5,585 nt of DNA from Thermococcaceae archaeon (GTDB lineage: Archaea; Methanobacteriota_B; Thermococci; Thermococcales; Thermococcaceae), in contig JAMOPD010000396.1 in NCBI GenBank assembly GCA_027064745.1, forward strand, positions 1-5,585, given 5' to 3'. The notes beneath the pieces are model-generated. The model was not told the origin of the DNA. It ran no database searches and saw only the letters and a list, made by a program, of their open reading frames with translations. A program made the position numbers and the translations under genes. How positions within the stretch are numbered: position 1 is the stretch's first letter; the number at the start of each line of letters is the position of its first letter. This document shows, one piece after another, positions 1 through 5,585 of this stretch.

Positions 1-1
1 A

Positions 2-1315
2 TGCAGTGTTGGGACATTTGTCGGCGGGCCAGGACTGTCATGGAAACTTGGAATGCCATGGGTTAGTATAGTGGGATCACAGATTTTTATGAACTTCATA
101 ATCCTGATTGGAGTTGGAAAAATAATAGGTATAATAGCAAGACGAATAGGAGCTCTTTCAGTTGGGGATATACTCTTTGAGCGGTATGAGAGGAGCAAGC
201 TTGTGGCACTAGCATATGCCCTCCCAGTAGTTATATTCCTAATTGCATACGCCTCCTCCCAGTTCGTGGGCGCATCAAGAATTTTTGAAGTGATGACAGG
301 GTGGTCATATAGAACAGCGTTAATCTTAACCGGATTAGTGACAGTTTTCTATGCAACAACCGGCGGAATAAGGGGAGTTGGTCTAGCGACAGTGCTCCAA
401 GGAGTTTTCATGACATTTGCAGCAATATTATTGGCAGTTGGTGTATTCGGAGGCGCTCTCTCCCATTATGGAAGCTTAGTAGGAGTTCATAATGCATTAG
501 TTCAAACAGTGGGTCAAAAATATGTTGATCCTTATGCTTTGGGAGCAAAAATAGTTATTTCATGGTGGATAATCTTTAGCATAGGTCTATTGGCACTTCC
601 CCACGGATTAATGGCCTCTCTCAGCTATAGGGATACAAAAGCCATGAAAAGAGCAGTTTATCTTGGCGTAATTGTGGTTACATTTTGGACATTTGTAATG
701 CTATTCACAGGATTCTTCGCCAGACTGTGGTTCCCGAAGTTATCAGTTCCAGACCATGCAGTTCCAGCTGTGACATTAACAGTTCTTCCTCCGGCTGTTG
801 GGGGTATTGTATTTGCCGGAGTTGTGAGTGCGGCACAATCTACAATAGCAGCCATGACTATATTGATAAGCAGTGCCATAGTTCAGAATCTATACAAACA
901 AGTTGTGAAACCAGATGCAACAGCCGAACAACTGAAGACAGCTAGTATATATGCAACCCTAGGAGTTGGCCTGACGGCGTTCTTATTGGCTTTAGCAGCA
1001 CCTCCCGCATTAGAATACATCATAATTTTCGCCATTGGAGGCTTAATGTCGGCATTGTTCTGGCCGATAATCTTGGGCTTATTCTGGCCAAGAGGTAACA
1101 GGTATGGTGGCATAGCAAGTATGGTAACAGGATTGGTAGTTTACATTATCGCAAAGAAGTTCTATCCACCCATGAGATTCGGATTTGACCCGGTGATCAT
1201 AAGCCTCCTGCTGTCCCTGCTTGCATATCTAATTGGGACATGTGCCACGAAGGAGATACCCTCAGAGAGGGTCGTCAGGATCTTTTGGGGAGCTGAACCC
1301 CCAGCTGAGCATTGA
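2..1315 (+). CDS. Sodium:solute symporter (SSS family), 5'-truncated by window edge
   Basis: Integral membrane secondary transporter that would couple inward sodium flow to uptake of a small organic solute. The frame is open from base 2, so the ATG at 53 is internal. The codons before it encode SVGTFVGGPGLSWKLG, a typical SSS second-helix segment, so perhaps 40-60 N-terminal residues are missing. About 437 residues are visible, with roughly a dozen hydrophobic segments. SSS hallmarks (numbered from the first visible residue): TTGGIRGVGLATVLQG at about 119-134, the LPHGLMASLSYRDTKAMKRA loop at about 199-218, and VVSAAQSTIAAM near 274-285. Ser280-Thr281 of that last motif match the Ser-Thr pair of the Na2 sodium site known from PutP and vSGLT. 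The substrate cannot be read from sequence; pantothenate- and proline-type members are related. The D-aminoacylase gene that follows suggests an amino acid, N-acyl amino acid or peptide-like solute (inference). The promoter lies outside the window. Confidence 0.93.
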   Translation, partial: CSVGTFVGGPGLSWKLGMPWVSIVGSQIFMNFIILIGVGKIIGIIARRIGALSVGDILFERYERSKLVALAYALPVVIFLIAYASSQFVGASRIFEVMTGWSYRTALILTGLVTVFYATTGGIRGVGLATVLQGVFMTFAAILLAVGVFGGALSHYGSLVGVHNALVQTVGQKYVDPYALGAKIVISWWIIFSIGLLALPHGLMASLSYRDTKAMKRAVYLGVIVVTFWTFVMLFTGFFARLWFPKLSVPDHAVPAVTLTVLPPAVGGIVFAGVVSAAQSTIAAMTILISSAIVQNLYKQVVKPDATAEQLKTASIYATLGVGLTAFLLALAAPPALEYIIIFAIGGLMSALFWPIILGLFWPRGNRYGGIASMVTGLVVYIIAKKFYPPMRFGFDPVIISLLLSLLAYLIGTCATKEIPSERVVRIFWGAEPPAEH

Positions 1316-1318
1316 TGC

Positions 1319-1347
1319 TTTTTCATTTTCATTTTTATTGCCCTTTT
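1319..1347 (+). terminator. T-rich tract after symporter gene, possible leaky archaeal terminator
   Basis: Four T-runs of 5, 4, 5 and 4 bases begin three bases after the symporter stop. Archaeal RNA polymerase terminates at oligo-T tracts without needing a hairpin. No promoter fits between this tract and the next gene, so if it works it is probably only partial, lowering rather than abolishing expression of the deacylase. Confidence 0.4.
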
Positions 1348-1357
1348 AGTTATATTT

Positions 1358-1365
1358 GGAGGTGA
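1358..1365 (+). promoter_or_regulatory. Strong Shine-Dalgarno site for the D-aminoacylase
   Basis: GGAGGTGA lies four bases before the ATG at 1370 and is an eight-base match to the archaeal 16S 3' end complement. It fixes the deacylase start. Confidence 0.9.
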
Positions 1366-1369
1366 AAAA

Positions 1370-2977
1370 ATGGTAGAAGAGTTTGATTTGGTAATTAAAA
1401 ATGGAAGAATTGTAGATGGAACTGGAGTTCCATGGTTCAAAGGTGACATAGCAGTAAAGGATGGGAGGATAGCAAAAATAGGCAAAATCAAGGAAAGAGG
1501 GGAAATAGAAATAGACGCAGCAGGAAAAGTGATTTCACCAGGTTTTATTGATCTTCATAACCATTCTGACCTTACAATCTTAGCATATCCCAATGCAGAG
1601 AGCTATATTATGCAAGGAGTAACAACCGCGGTGGTTGGCAACTGCGGTCTTTCAATGGCTCCCTTGAATCCTGACAAAGTTGACCTGCTGAAAAGATATG
1701 TTTCACCATTTTTAGTAAAAGGATTCGATTATGGATGGGACTGGAGGACGTTAGGCGAATTCTACGAGAAGGTTAAAAAACAGGGGACTACGATGAATCT
1801 TGCCCCACTGGTTGGGCAGGGGACAGTAAGACTAGCAGTTAAAGGGTTTGACCCAGGTAAACCCTCTAAAGAAGAACTAGATGAGATGAAAGCTCTAGTA
1901 GCTCAAGCAATGGAGGAAGGAGCTTTTGGCATGTCTACAGGTCTTATATATCCTCCAGGTTCATATGCCACAACAGAAGAGATAATTGAACTGGCAAAGG
2001 TTGTGGCAGAGTATGGAGGTATATATGCCACCCACATGAGAAATGAAGGAAAGCGGTTGATAGAAGCTGTTGAAGAAGCCATAAGAATTGGTGAAGAAGC
2101 AGGAGTCCCCGTCGAAATATCCCACCATAAAGCCTCTGGAAAACCAAACTGGGGAAAAGTATGCGCAACATTAAGACTCATGGAGAGGGCAAGAAAGAGA
2201 GGGGTAGAAGTACACTGTGATGTTTATCCCTACACAGCAGGCAGCACGACCATAACAGCTTTACTGCCGAATTGGGTCTTGGAGGGCGGAGTGAATAAAA
2301 TGCTTGAAAGACTCAAGGACAAGGAAGTCAGGGAAAGGATAAAGCAAGAAATAGAGGAAGACAGGGTGATTGGTGAGAATTTCCTAAAAGCAGCTGGATG
2401 GGATGGTGTTCTTATATCACAGTGCTCAATAGAAGAGTATGAAGGAAAAACTCTTGAGCAGATTCTGAAGGAGAAAGGTACATTTGACAGCCCATATGAC
2501 GGACTCTTCGACTGGCTTATAGAGATAAAAGGAGACGCAGCAATGGTGCTGTTCCTCATGGATGAAGAGGACGTGAAATGGGTTCTTTCCAATCCCCTAT
2601 CCTCAGTTATTTCAGATTCATGGGTAACCGCTCCTTATGCAGGTGGAAAACCGCACCCAAGAGCATACGGAACATTCCCAAGAGTTTTGGGAAAATATGT
2701 TAGAGAAGAGGGACTACTATCGTTAGAAGAGGCCATCAGAAAAATGACATCACAACCTGCAGGAAAAATACGCCTACAGGATAGAGGTTTGCTTAGAGAA
2801 GGCTTCTGGGCTGATATAGTTATCTTTGATCCAAAGACAATAAGAGACAAGGCCACCTATCAGAACCCCCATCAATACCCAGAAGGAATCGAATATGTAG
2901 TCGTAAATGGAGAAATCGTCGTAGAGCAAGGTAAATTAACCGGAAAGAGGCCAGGAAAAATACTGAGAAGATGTTAA
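1370..2977 (+). CDS. N-acyl-D-amino-acid deacylase (D-aminoacylase), amidohydrolase superfamily
   Basis: Zinc-dependent hydrolase of the amidohydrolase superfamily, predicted to cleave N-acyl-D-amino acids to a carboxylate and a free D-amino acid in the cytoplasm. The 535 residues suit the family. The order is an N-terminal beta-sandwich strand set (FDLVIKNGRIVDGTG, 5-19), a TIM-barrel core, and a C-terminal beta segment ending VVVNGEIVVEQGKLTGKRPGK. Metal and active-site candidates are His63 and His65 (GFIDLHNHSD), Cys92 (GNCG, the cysteine ligand typical of D-aminoacylases), His222 (THMRNEG), His252 (SHHK), His282 (HCDVYPYTAGST) and Asp416 (VISDSW, the general-base position). The Cys ligand and the YPYTAGST motif favour D-aminoacylase over dihydropyrimidinase or dihydroorotase. 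Acyl and side-chain preference (neutral, D-Glu, D-Asp) cannot be read. The start is set by GGAGGTGA just upstream. The gene is 54 bases after the symporter and probably cotranscribed with it. Confidence 0.94.
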   Translation: MVEEFDLVIKNGRIVDGTGVPWFKGDIAVKDGRIAKIGKIKERGEIEIDAAGKVISPGFIDLHNHSDLTILAYPNAESYIMQGVTTAVVGNCGLSMAPLNPDKVDLLKRYVSPFLVKGFDYGWDWRTLGEFYEKVKKQGTTMNLAPLVGQGTVRLAVKGFDPGKPSKEELDEMKALVAQAMEEGAFGMSTGLIYPPGSYATTEEIIELAKVVAEYGGIYATHMRNEGKRLIEAVEEAIRIGEEAGVPVEISHHKASGKPNWGKVCATLRLMERARKRGVEVHCDVYPYTAGSTTITALLPNWVLEGGVNKMLERLKDKEVRERIKQEIEEDRVIGENFLKAAGWDGVLISQCSIEEYEGKTLEQILKEKGTFDSPYDGLFDWLIEIKGDAAMVLFLMDEEDVKWVLSNPLSSVISDSWVTAPYAGGKPHPRAYGTFPRVLGKYVREEGLLSLEEAIRKMTSQPAGKIRLQDRGLLREGFWADIVIFDPKTIRDKATYQNPHQYPEGIEYVVVNGEIVVEQGKLTGKRPGKILRRC

Positions 2978-2987
2978 AGCTCTATAC

Positions 2988-3007
2988 TTTTCATTTTATT
3001 TTATCTT
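2988..3007 (+). terminator. T-run terminator after the D-aminoacylase
   Basis: Three runs of four T separated by CA or A, starting ten bases after the stop codon, match the archaeal oligo-T terminator pattern. The tract resembles the one after the symporter (both contain TTTTCATTTT), but here a long spacer with a new promoter follows, so it likely ends the first transcription unit. Confidence 0.6.
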
Positions 3008-3128
3008 AAAAATATTTCAGAGGGAGCTATTCCATGCTTTATTCTTGTTGTGTAATTATCTAGTATATTCATTTAAAAATTAATTATTTAATCCGCATAG
3101 AATTAATAATTATAATGATAAAAAAATT

Positions 3129-3142
3129 TGAATATTAATTCA
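3129..3142. promoter_or_regulatory. Interrupted palindrome resembling an Lrp/AsnC-type operator
   Basis: TGAAT, four bases, then ATTCA form a symmetric element about 110 bases upstream of the predicted TATA box. It resembles the TGAAA-N3-TTTCA type of site described for Pyrococcus Lrp-like (feast/famine) regulators, but the centre is four bases rather than three. In such AT-rich DNA it may be chance. Confidence 0.25.
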
Positions 3143-3183
3143 TGTGTATTTACTAATATCTTTATATTATAATTTAGTGATTT

Positions 3184-3205
3184 CTACAAAATTACTACAA
3201 TTTTA
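3184..3205 (+). repeat. Tandem 11-base direct repeat upstream of the PLP-enzyme promoter
   Basis: CTACAAAATTA is followed directly by CTACAATTTTA: nine of eleven bases identical, with a period of one helical turn. A second phased pair (ATAAGT at 3212-3217 and 3222-3227, ten bases apart) follows. The position, 45-70 bases upstream of the TATA element, suits an activator or cooperative regulator site. No function is proven. Confidence 0.35.
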
Positions 3206-3250
3206 TTCGTGATAAGTAAAAATAAGTGGAAAAAATTAATATATTAGACT

Positions 3251-3273
3251 AAAAAATATATAGTTATAAAAGG
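3251..3273 (+). promoter_or_regulatory. Archaeal BRE/TATA promoter for the class III PLP enzyme
   Basis: A purine-rich stretch running into a TATA element (AAAAAATATATA, 3251-3262), followed by a second TATA-like stretch (GTTATAAAAGG, 3263-3273). With the usual ~25-base distance, transcription would begin near 3282-3295, giving a leader of about 35-45 bases before the ATG at 3329. This also argues against the in-frame ATG at 3278, which would lie at or before the transcript start. Confidence 0.65.
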
Positions 3274-3316
3274 TTGCATGGGAAATCGTATGATTATACT
3301 TCTATGGCAGAACCAT

Positions 3317-3323
3317 GGAGGTG
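3317..3323 (+). promoter_or_regulatory. Shine-Dalgarno site that decides the PLP-enzyme start
   Basis: GGAGGTG lies five bases before the ATG at 3329. Upstream in-frame ATGs at 3278 and 3290 lack a comparable site, so 3329 is the likely start. Confidence 0.88.
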
Positions 3324-3328
3324 TTATA

Positions 3329-4726
3329 ATGAAAACGATGTGGAATGATATCAAAAAATATACCTCCAAGAACATTGATAAGAATCTTCAGATTGTTAGG
3401 ATTAGTGAGAAATATCTCCCTAAGGCTTCTGGCCTAAGATATTATCCTCTAGTAGTTTTAAAAGCCATGGGAAGTAGGGTTTGGGATATCGATGGAAACG
3501 AATATATAGATTTTCTAACAAGTGCAGCTGTCTATAATATTGGGCATACACACCCAAAGGTTATTGAAAGTATTAAAGAACAACTTGAAAGATACATCAA
3601 TTATACCCTCGGATATTTCTATATTGAACCTCCTATAACGCTTGCCAGTCTTCTAGCAGAGATAACACCAGGAGGATATGAGAAAAAGGTTACTTTTGGA
3701 TTCTCTGGCTCTGATAGCGTTGATTCATCGATAAAAGCTGCAAAAGCTTATACCAAAAGAAGGTACATAATTTCATTTAAGAATTCCTATCATGGAATGA
3801 CATACGGAGCCCTCTCGGCAACTGGAATCATTGACTCTGCAGTTAAAGGGGTGATTCATCCAATAAAAGACTTTCATTTTGTGGAGTTTCCTGATCCATA
3901 CAGGAACCCATGGAACGTGGATGGCTATGAAAACCCTGAAGAATTATCCAACCTTGCACTGGAACAGGTAGAAGCAAAAATAAAGGAGCTCAACGAGGAT
4001 GTTGCCGGAATTATTGTGGAACCCATTCAGGGAGATGCAGGAGTAATTATACCCCCTTCTAGCTTCATTAAGGGATTGAGAAAGCTAACTGAAGAATATG
4101 GCATTGTGTTTATTGATGAAGAGGTTCAGACTGGGATGGGAAGAACGGGAAAATGGTGGGCAATTGAGCACTTCAATGTTGTTCCTGATGTTATAGCAAG
4201 TGCAAAGGCTCTCGGTGGAGGAATGCCCATCTCCGCAGTAATTGGGAGGAGTGAAATTATGGAGAGCGTCCCAGCGCCATTGTTTGTATTCACACACATG
4301 GGTCATGCTGTAAATGCCAGCGCTGCAATTGCTACAATCGAAATAATAAAGGAAGAAGAACTTGCTAAGAGGGCAGAAAGGCTTGAAAAGTATGTGATCA
4401 AGAGATTCAGAGAAATGGCGGAGGAGTATGGGATAATAGGAGATATTAGGGGAAAAGGGCTTTTGATGGGTGTAGATATCGTTAAGGATCAAAAATCAAA
4501 GACCCCTGACAAAATTACGGCTCTAAAAATCTGCTGGAGAGCATGGGAAAAGGGACTAATTCTGATAACATTCGGCAAACATGGTAATGTACTCAGGATA
4601 GCCCCTCCCCTCAATATTCCCAAAGAGGACTTAGACAGAGGCTTGGAAATCATAGAAGAATCTATAAAAGATACATTGGCAGGAAAGGTTCCAAACGAGA
4701 TTACCAAGTTTCTTAGAGGATGGTAA
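3329..4726 (+). CDS. Class III aminotransferase-fold PLP enzyme (aminotransferase or amino acid racemase)
   Basis: A 465-residue cytoplasmic fold-type I PLP enzyme. Seen in order: an N-terminal segment ending [23 protein letters not shown] (51-73); a phosphate-binding FSGSDSVD (125-132); YHG (154-156), aromatic partner of [11 protein letters not shown] (231-238); [13 protein letters not shown] (262-274); [10 protein letters not shown] (291-300) with the Schiff-base Lys293; FTHMGH (321-326), where Thr322 fits the phosphate-contacting Thr of the partner subunit; and VLRIAPPL with Arg423, the usual carboxylate-binding Arg. Family members include 4-aminobutyrate and ornithine aminotransferases and also characterised archaeal amino acid racemases from Pyrococcus horikoshii. 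The GSD (not GSE) motif and the neighbouring D-aminoacylase lean towards racemase/epimerase, but transamination cannot be excluded. Oddity: Glu264 sits where the PLP-nitrogen Asp is expected. An in-frame extension to ATG 3278 would add 17 residues but lacks a ribosome site. It is the first gene of a unit with the regulator downstream. Confidence 0.95.
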   Translation: MKTMWNDIKKYTSKNIDKNLQIVRISEKYLPKASGLRYYPLVVLKAMGSRVWDIDGNEYIDFLTSAAVYNIGHTHPKVIESIKEQLERYINYTLGYFYIEPPITLASLLAEITPGGYEKKVTFGFSGSDSVDSSIKAAKAYTKRRYIISFKNSYHGMTYGALSATGIIDSAVKGVIHPIKDFHFVEFPDPYRNPWNVDGYENPEELSNLALEQVEAKIKELNEDVAGIIVEPIQGDAGVIIPPSSFIKGLRKLTEEYGIVFIDEEVQTGMGRTGKWWAIEHFNVVPDVIASAKALGGGMPISAVIGRSEIMESVPAPLFVFTHMGHAVNASAAIATIEIIKEEELAKRAERLEKYVIKRFREMAEEYGIIGDIRGKGLLMGVDIVKDQKSKTPDKITALKICWRAWEKGLILITFGKHGNVLRIAPPLNIPKEDLDRGLEIIEESIKDTLAGKVPNEITKFLRGW

Positions 4727-4741
4727 CATCCTTGTAATGGG

Positions 4742-5185
4742 ATGAAAATGTCAGAACTATGGGAAATCCTCGAGAAATCATTTAAAGGGCATGAAGTAAA
4801 AACAAAAATCATAAGATATCTCTTTATGCATGGACTTGGACTCACAGAGAAAGGAAGATTTAGATGTGGAGATATCGAAATTCCAAATAACAAAATCGCA
4901 AGAGCTCTAAATGTGTCCTCTGTGACTCTGTCTCACACTGTAAAAATGATTCTCCATGACCCAACACTGGCTGAGATATTTTTAAATTTGGAGCCCACAT
5001 ACAGCATGAAAGGATATATTCCAAAGTATAATGTCCTAAGAATACATCTAAAAAGGGAGGAAGACATATCAAAGTTAATTTCAGAGATAGTGCCTAAATT
5101 TGATAATCTTGTGAGGTTAGTAGTGCATTTAAAGCCTGATAATAATCTTGAGGTAGAACTGATTTTAAAAACTAGGAGCAAATAA
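4742..5185 (+). CDS. Helix-turn-helix regulator, archaeal amino-acid-metabolism regulator type with shortened ACT-like domain
   Basis: A 147-residue predicted DNA-binding protein. The N-terminal part (IRYLFMHGLGL, 24-34; then DIEIPNNKIARALNVSSVTLSHTVKMIL, 44-71) is a winged-helix/HTH segment, followed by DPTLAEIFLNLEP (73-85). This arrangement matches my recollection of the archaeal family annotated as 'regulator of amino acid metabolism, contains ACT domain' (COG2150 type). The C-terminal region (98-143) reads as strand-helix-strand-strand (VLRIHL; EDISKLISEIVPKF; LVRLVVHL; LEVELIL), roughly half to two thirds of a beta-alpha-beta-beta-alpha-beta ACT or RAM fold. It starts 15 bases after the PLP-enzyme stop with no T-run between, so cotranscription is likely. 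The start is uncertain: ATG 4742 has no clear ribosome site, and ATG 4748 (two residues shorter) has a weak GGGATGA just upstream. A local regulator of this unit is inferred. Confidence 0.82.
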   Translation: MKMSELWEILEKSFKGHEVKTKIIRYLFMHGLGLTEKGRFRCGDIEIPNNKIARALNVSSVTLSHTVKMILHDPTLAEIFLNLEPTYSMKGYIPKYNVLRIHLKREEDISKLISEIVPKFDNLVRLVVHLKPDNNLEVELILKTRSK

Positions 5186-5221
5186 TATTCTTTGCATTAT
5201 TAAAGGAGAAATAATTTGAGC

Positions 5222-5566
5222 TTATGGAGAAGAGGCAATTAATATTCCACATCTCTCATTAGGTTCCTTATGTTTCTCCTCATAAATAGTACGTTTTAAA
5301 GTGTTTGCAAATTCTTTATTTCCCTGTAAGATAACCTCTGTCATTCCTTTTAGTGCACCATGTGGCTCAATTCTTAGTATTATTTGTTTTGAATGGTATT
5401 CCATGCTCGTCTTTGATAATGCCACCTTAAGTCTACAAGCTTTATTTTCTCCATTATTAGCCCAAAATGCTACGAATTCAAGAGTTCCATGTTTGTAAAA
5501 GATATCTATTAGTGGCATTGATCCATTCAAAGGTGTTATCTCGTATTTTCCATTTCCATTTGACAT
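5222..5566 (-). CDS. Hypothetical protein, possibly extending past the right window edge
   Basis: A 114-residue protein read leftward from ATG at 5566-5564. I do not recognise the family. It has no signal peptide or membrane segment. The middle alternates short hydrophobic stretches (LEFVAFWANN, CRLKVAL, QIILRIEP, TEVILQ) consistent with a small beta-rich domain, and the C-terminal third is charged and probably helical (KEFANTLKRTIYEEKHKEPNER). AGAGG lies ten bases before the ATG, a fair but distant ribosome site. The frame is open upstream to the window edge (it would read ARGKIA before the Met), so a longer protein is possible. It is convergent with the regulator (36 bases between stops) and so not part of that unit. 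The overlapping plus-strand frame has an odd Ser/Cys-rich composition and looks like a shadow, which supports the minus-strand reading. Confidence 0.65.
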   Translation of the reverse strand: MSNGNGKYEITPLNGSMPLIDIFYKHGTLEFVAFWANNGENKACRLKVALSKTSMEYHSKQIILRIEPHGALKGMTEVILQGNKEFANTLKRTIYEEKHKEPNERCGILIASSP

Positions 5567-5585
5567 TGCAATTTTTCCTCTCGCT

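Larger units (their letters stand above)
2978..3328. other. AT-rich intergenic region between two transcription units
   Basis: About 350 bases without a supportable protein gene, clearly more AT-rich than the flanking genes. It holds a T-run terminator at its left end, a second TATA-like element (TTTATATT, 3161-3168), several short repeats, and the main promoter at its right end. No tRNA, riboswitch-like structure or GC-rich stem is visible, which matters because structured RNAs of hyperthermophiles are usually GC-rich. Confidence 0.8.

Noticed and set aside
53..55. ATG at 53 as the symporter start
   Set aside because: The same frame is open to the left edge and the preceding codons encode a conserved SSS segment (TFVGGPGLSWKLG); there is also no ribosome site before 53.
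2230..2592. 120-residue minus-strand ORF inside the deacylase
   Set aside because: Ser/Pro/Phe-rich antisense shadow of a strongly conserved gene.
3081..3112. TAATTATT / AATAATTA inverted repeat as a hairpin or terminator
   Set aside because: An 8-base all-AT stem with a 16-base loop would not be stable at high temperature and is expected by chance in this composition.
3278..3328. Longer PLP enzyme starting at 3278 or 3290
   Set aside because: A strong GGAGGTG precedes ATG 3329, and the TATA position puts the transcript start at or after 3278; the added residues do not match the family.
2978..3328. CRISPR array, insertion sequence or attachment site in the spacer
   Set aside because: No regularly spaced repeats of CRISPR length, no terminal inverted repeats with a transposase, and no tRNA fragment are present.
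4085..4893. Minus-strand ORFs of 135 and 134 residues antisense to the PLP enzyme and regulator
   Set aside because: They lie opposite well-supported conserved genes, have atypical Cys/Phe/Ser-rich composition, and show no ribosome sites or recognisable motifs.
5205..5259. Plus-strand mini-ORFs after AGGAG at the regulator's 3' side (TTG 5216, ATG 5224)
   Set aside because: Only 8 and 12 codons long, overlapping the 3' end of the convergent gene; probably fortuitous.
5301..5498. 65-residue plus-strand ORF opposite the hypothetical gene
   Set aside because: Starts without a ribosome site and has Ser/Cys/Phe-rich shadow composition; the minus-strand frame is longer and more protein-like.

Overview
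The window looks like chromosomal DNA from a hyperthermophilic archaeon of the Thermococcales type (Pyrococcus, or a low-GC Thermococcus or Palaeococcus). Three observations point there. Shine-Dalgarno sites are strong and archaeal-like (GGAGGTGA, GGAGGTG). Arginine is written mostly as AGA/AGG and isoleucine often as ATA. An archaeal TATA element sits in an AT-rich spacer, and T-run tracts follow the genes. This placement is inferred from sequence character and remembered protein families, not from a database match.

Layout: (1) bases 2-1315, + strand: the C-terminal ~437 residues of a sodium:solute symporter (SSS family), cut by the left window edge. (2) 1370-2977, +: a complete metal-dependent N-acyl-D-amino-acid deacylase (D-aminoacylase), 54 bases after the symporter with its own strong ribosome binding site but no visible promoter. 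(3) 2978-3328: a ~350-base AT-rich spacer holding a T-run terminator, a candidate regulatory region with short repeats, and a promoter. (4) 3329-4726, +: a class III (fold type I) PLP enzyme, either an aminotransferase or one of the amino acid racemases/epimerases that use this fold. (5) 4742-5185, +: a small helix-turn-helix regulator resembling the archaeal 'regulator of amino acid metabolism, ACT domain' family, 15 bases after the PLP gene and probably in its operon. (6) 5222-5566, - strand: a 114-residue protein of unknown function, convergent with the regulator; its frame stays open to the right window edge.

Together genes 1-5 read as a D-amino-acid (or N-acyl-D-amino-acid/peptide) uptake and salvage cassette. 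The symporter would import the compound, the deacylase would release the free D-amino acid, the PLP enzyme would invert or transaminate it, and the ACT-type regulator would sense an amino acid and control the unit. Each family assignment is well supported. The joint pathway and the racemase reading are inference.

The points most worth a second look are the D-amino-acid cassette itself, an Asp-to-Glu change at the expected PLP-nitrogen-binding position of the class III enzyme, a regulator whose C-terminal sensor region is too short for a full ACT domain, and helically phased direct repeats upstream of the PLP-gene promoter.
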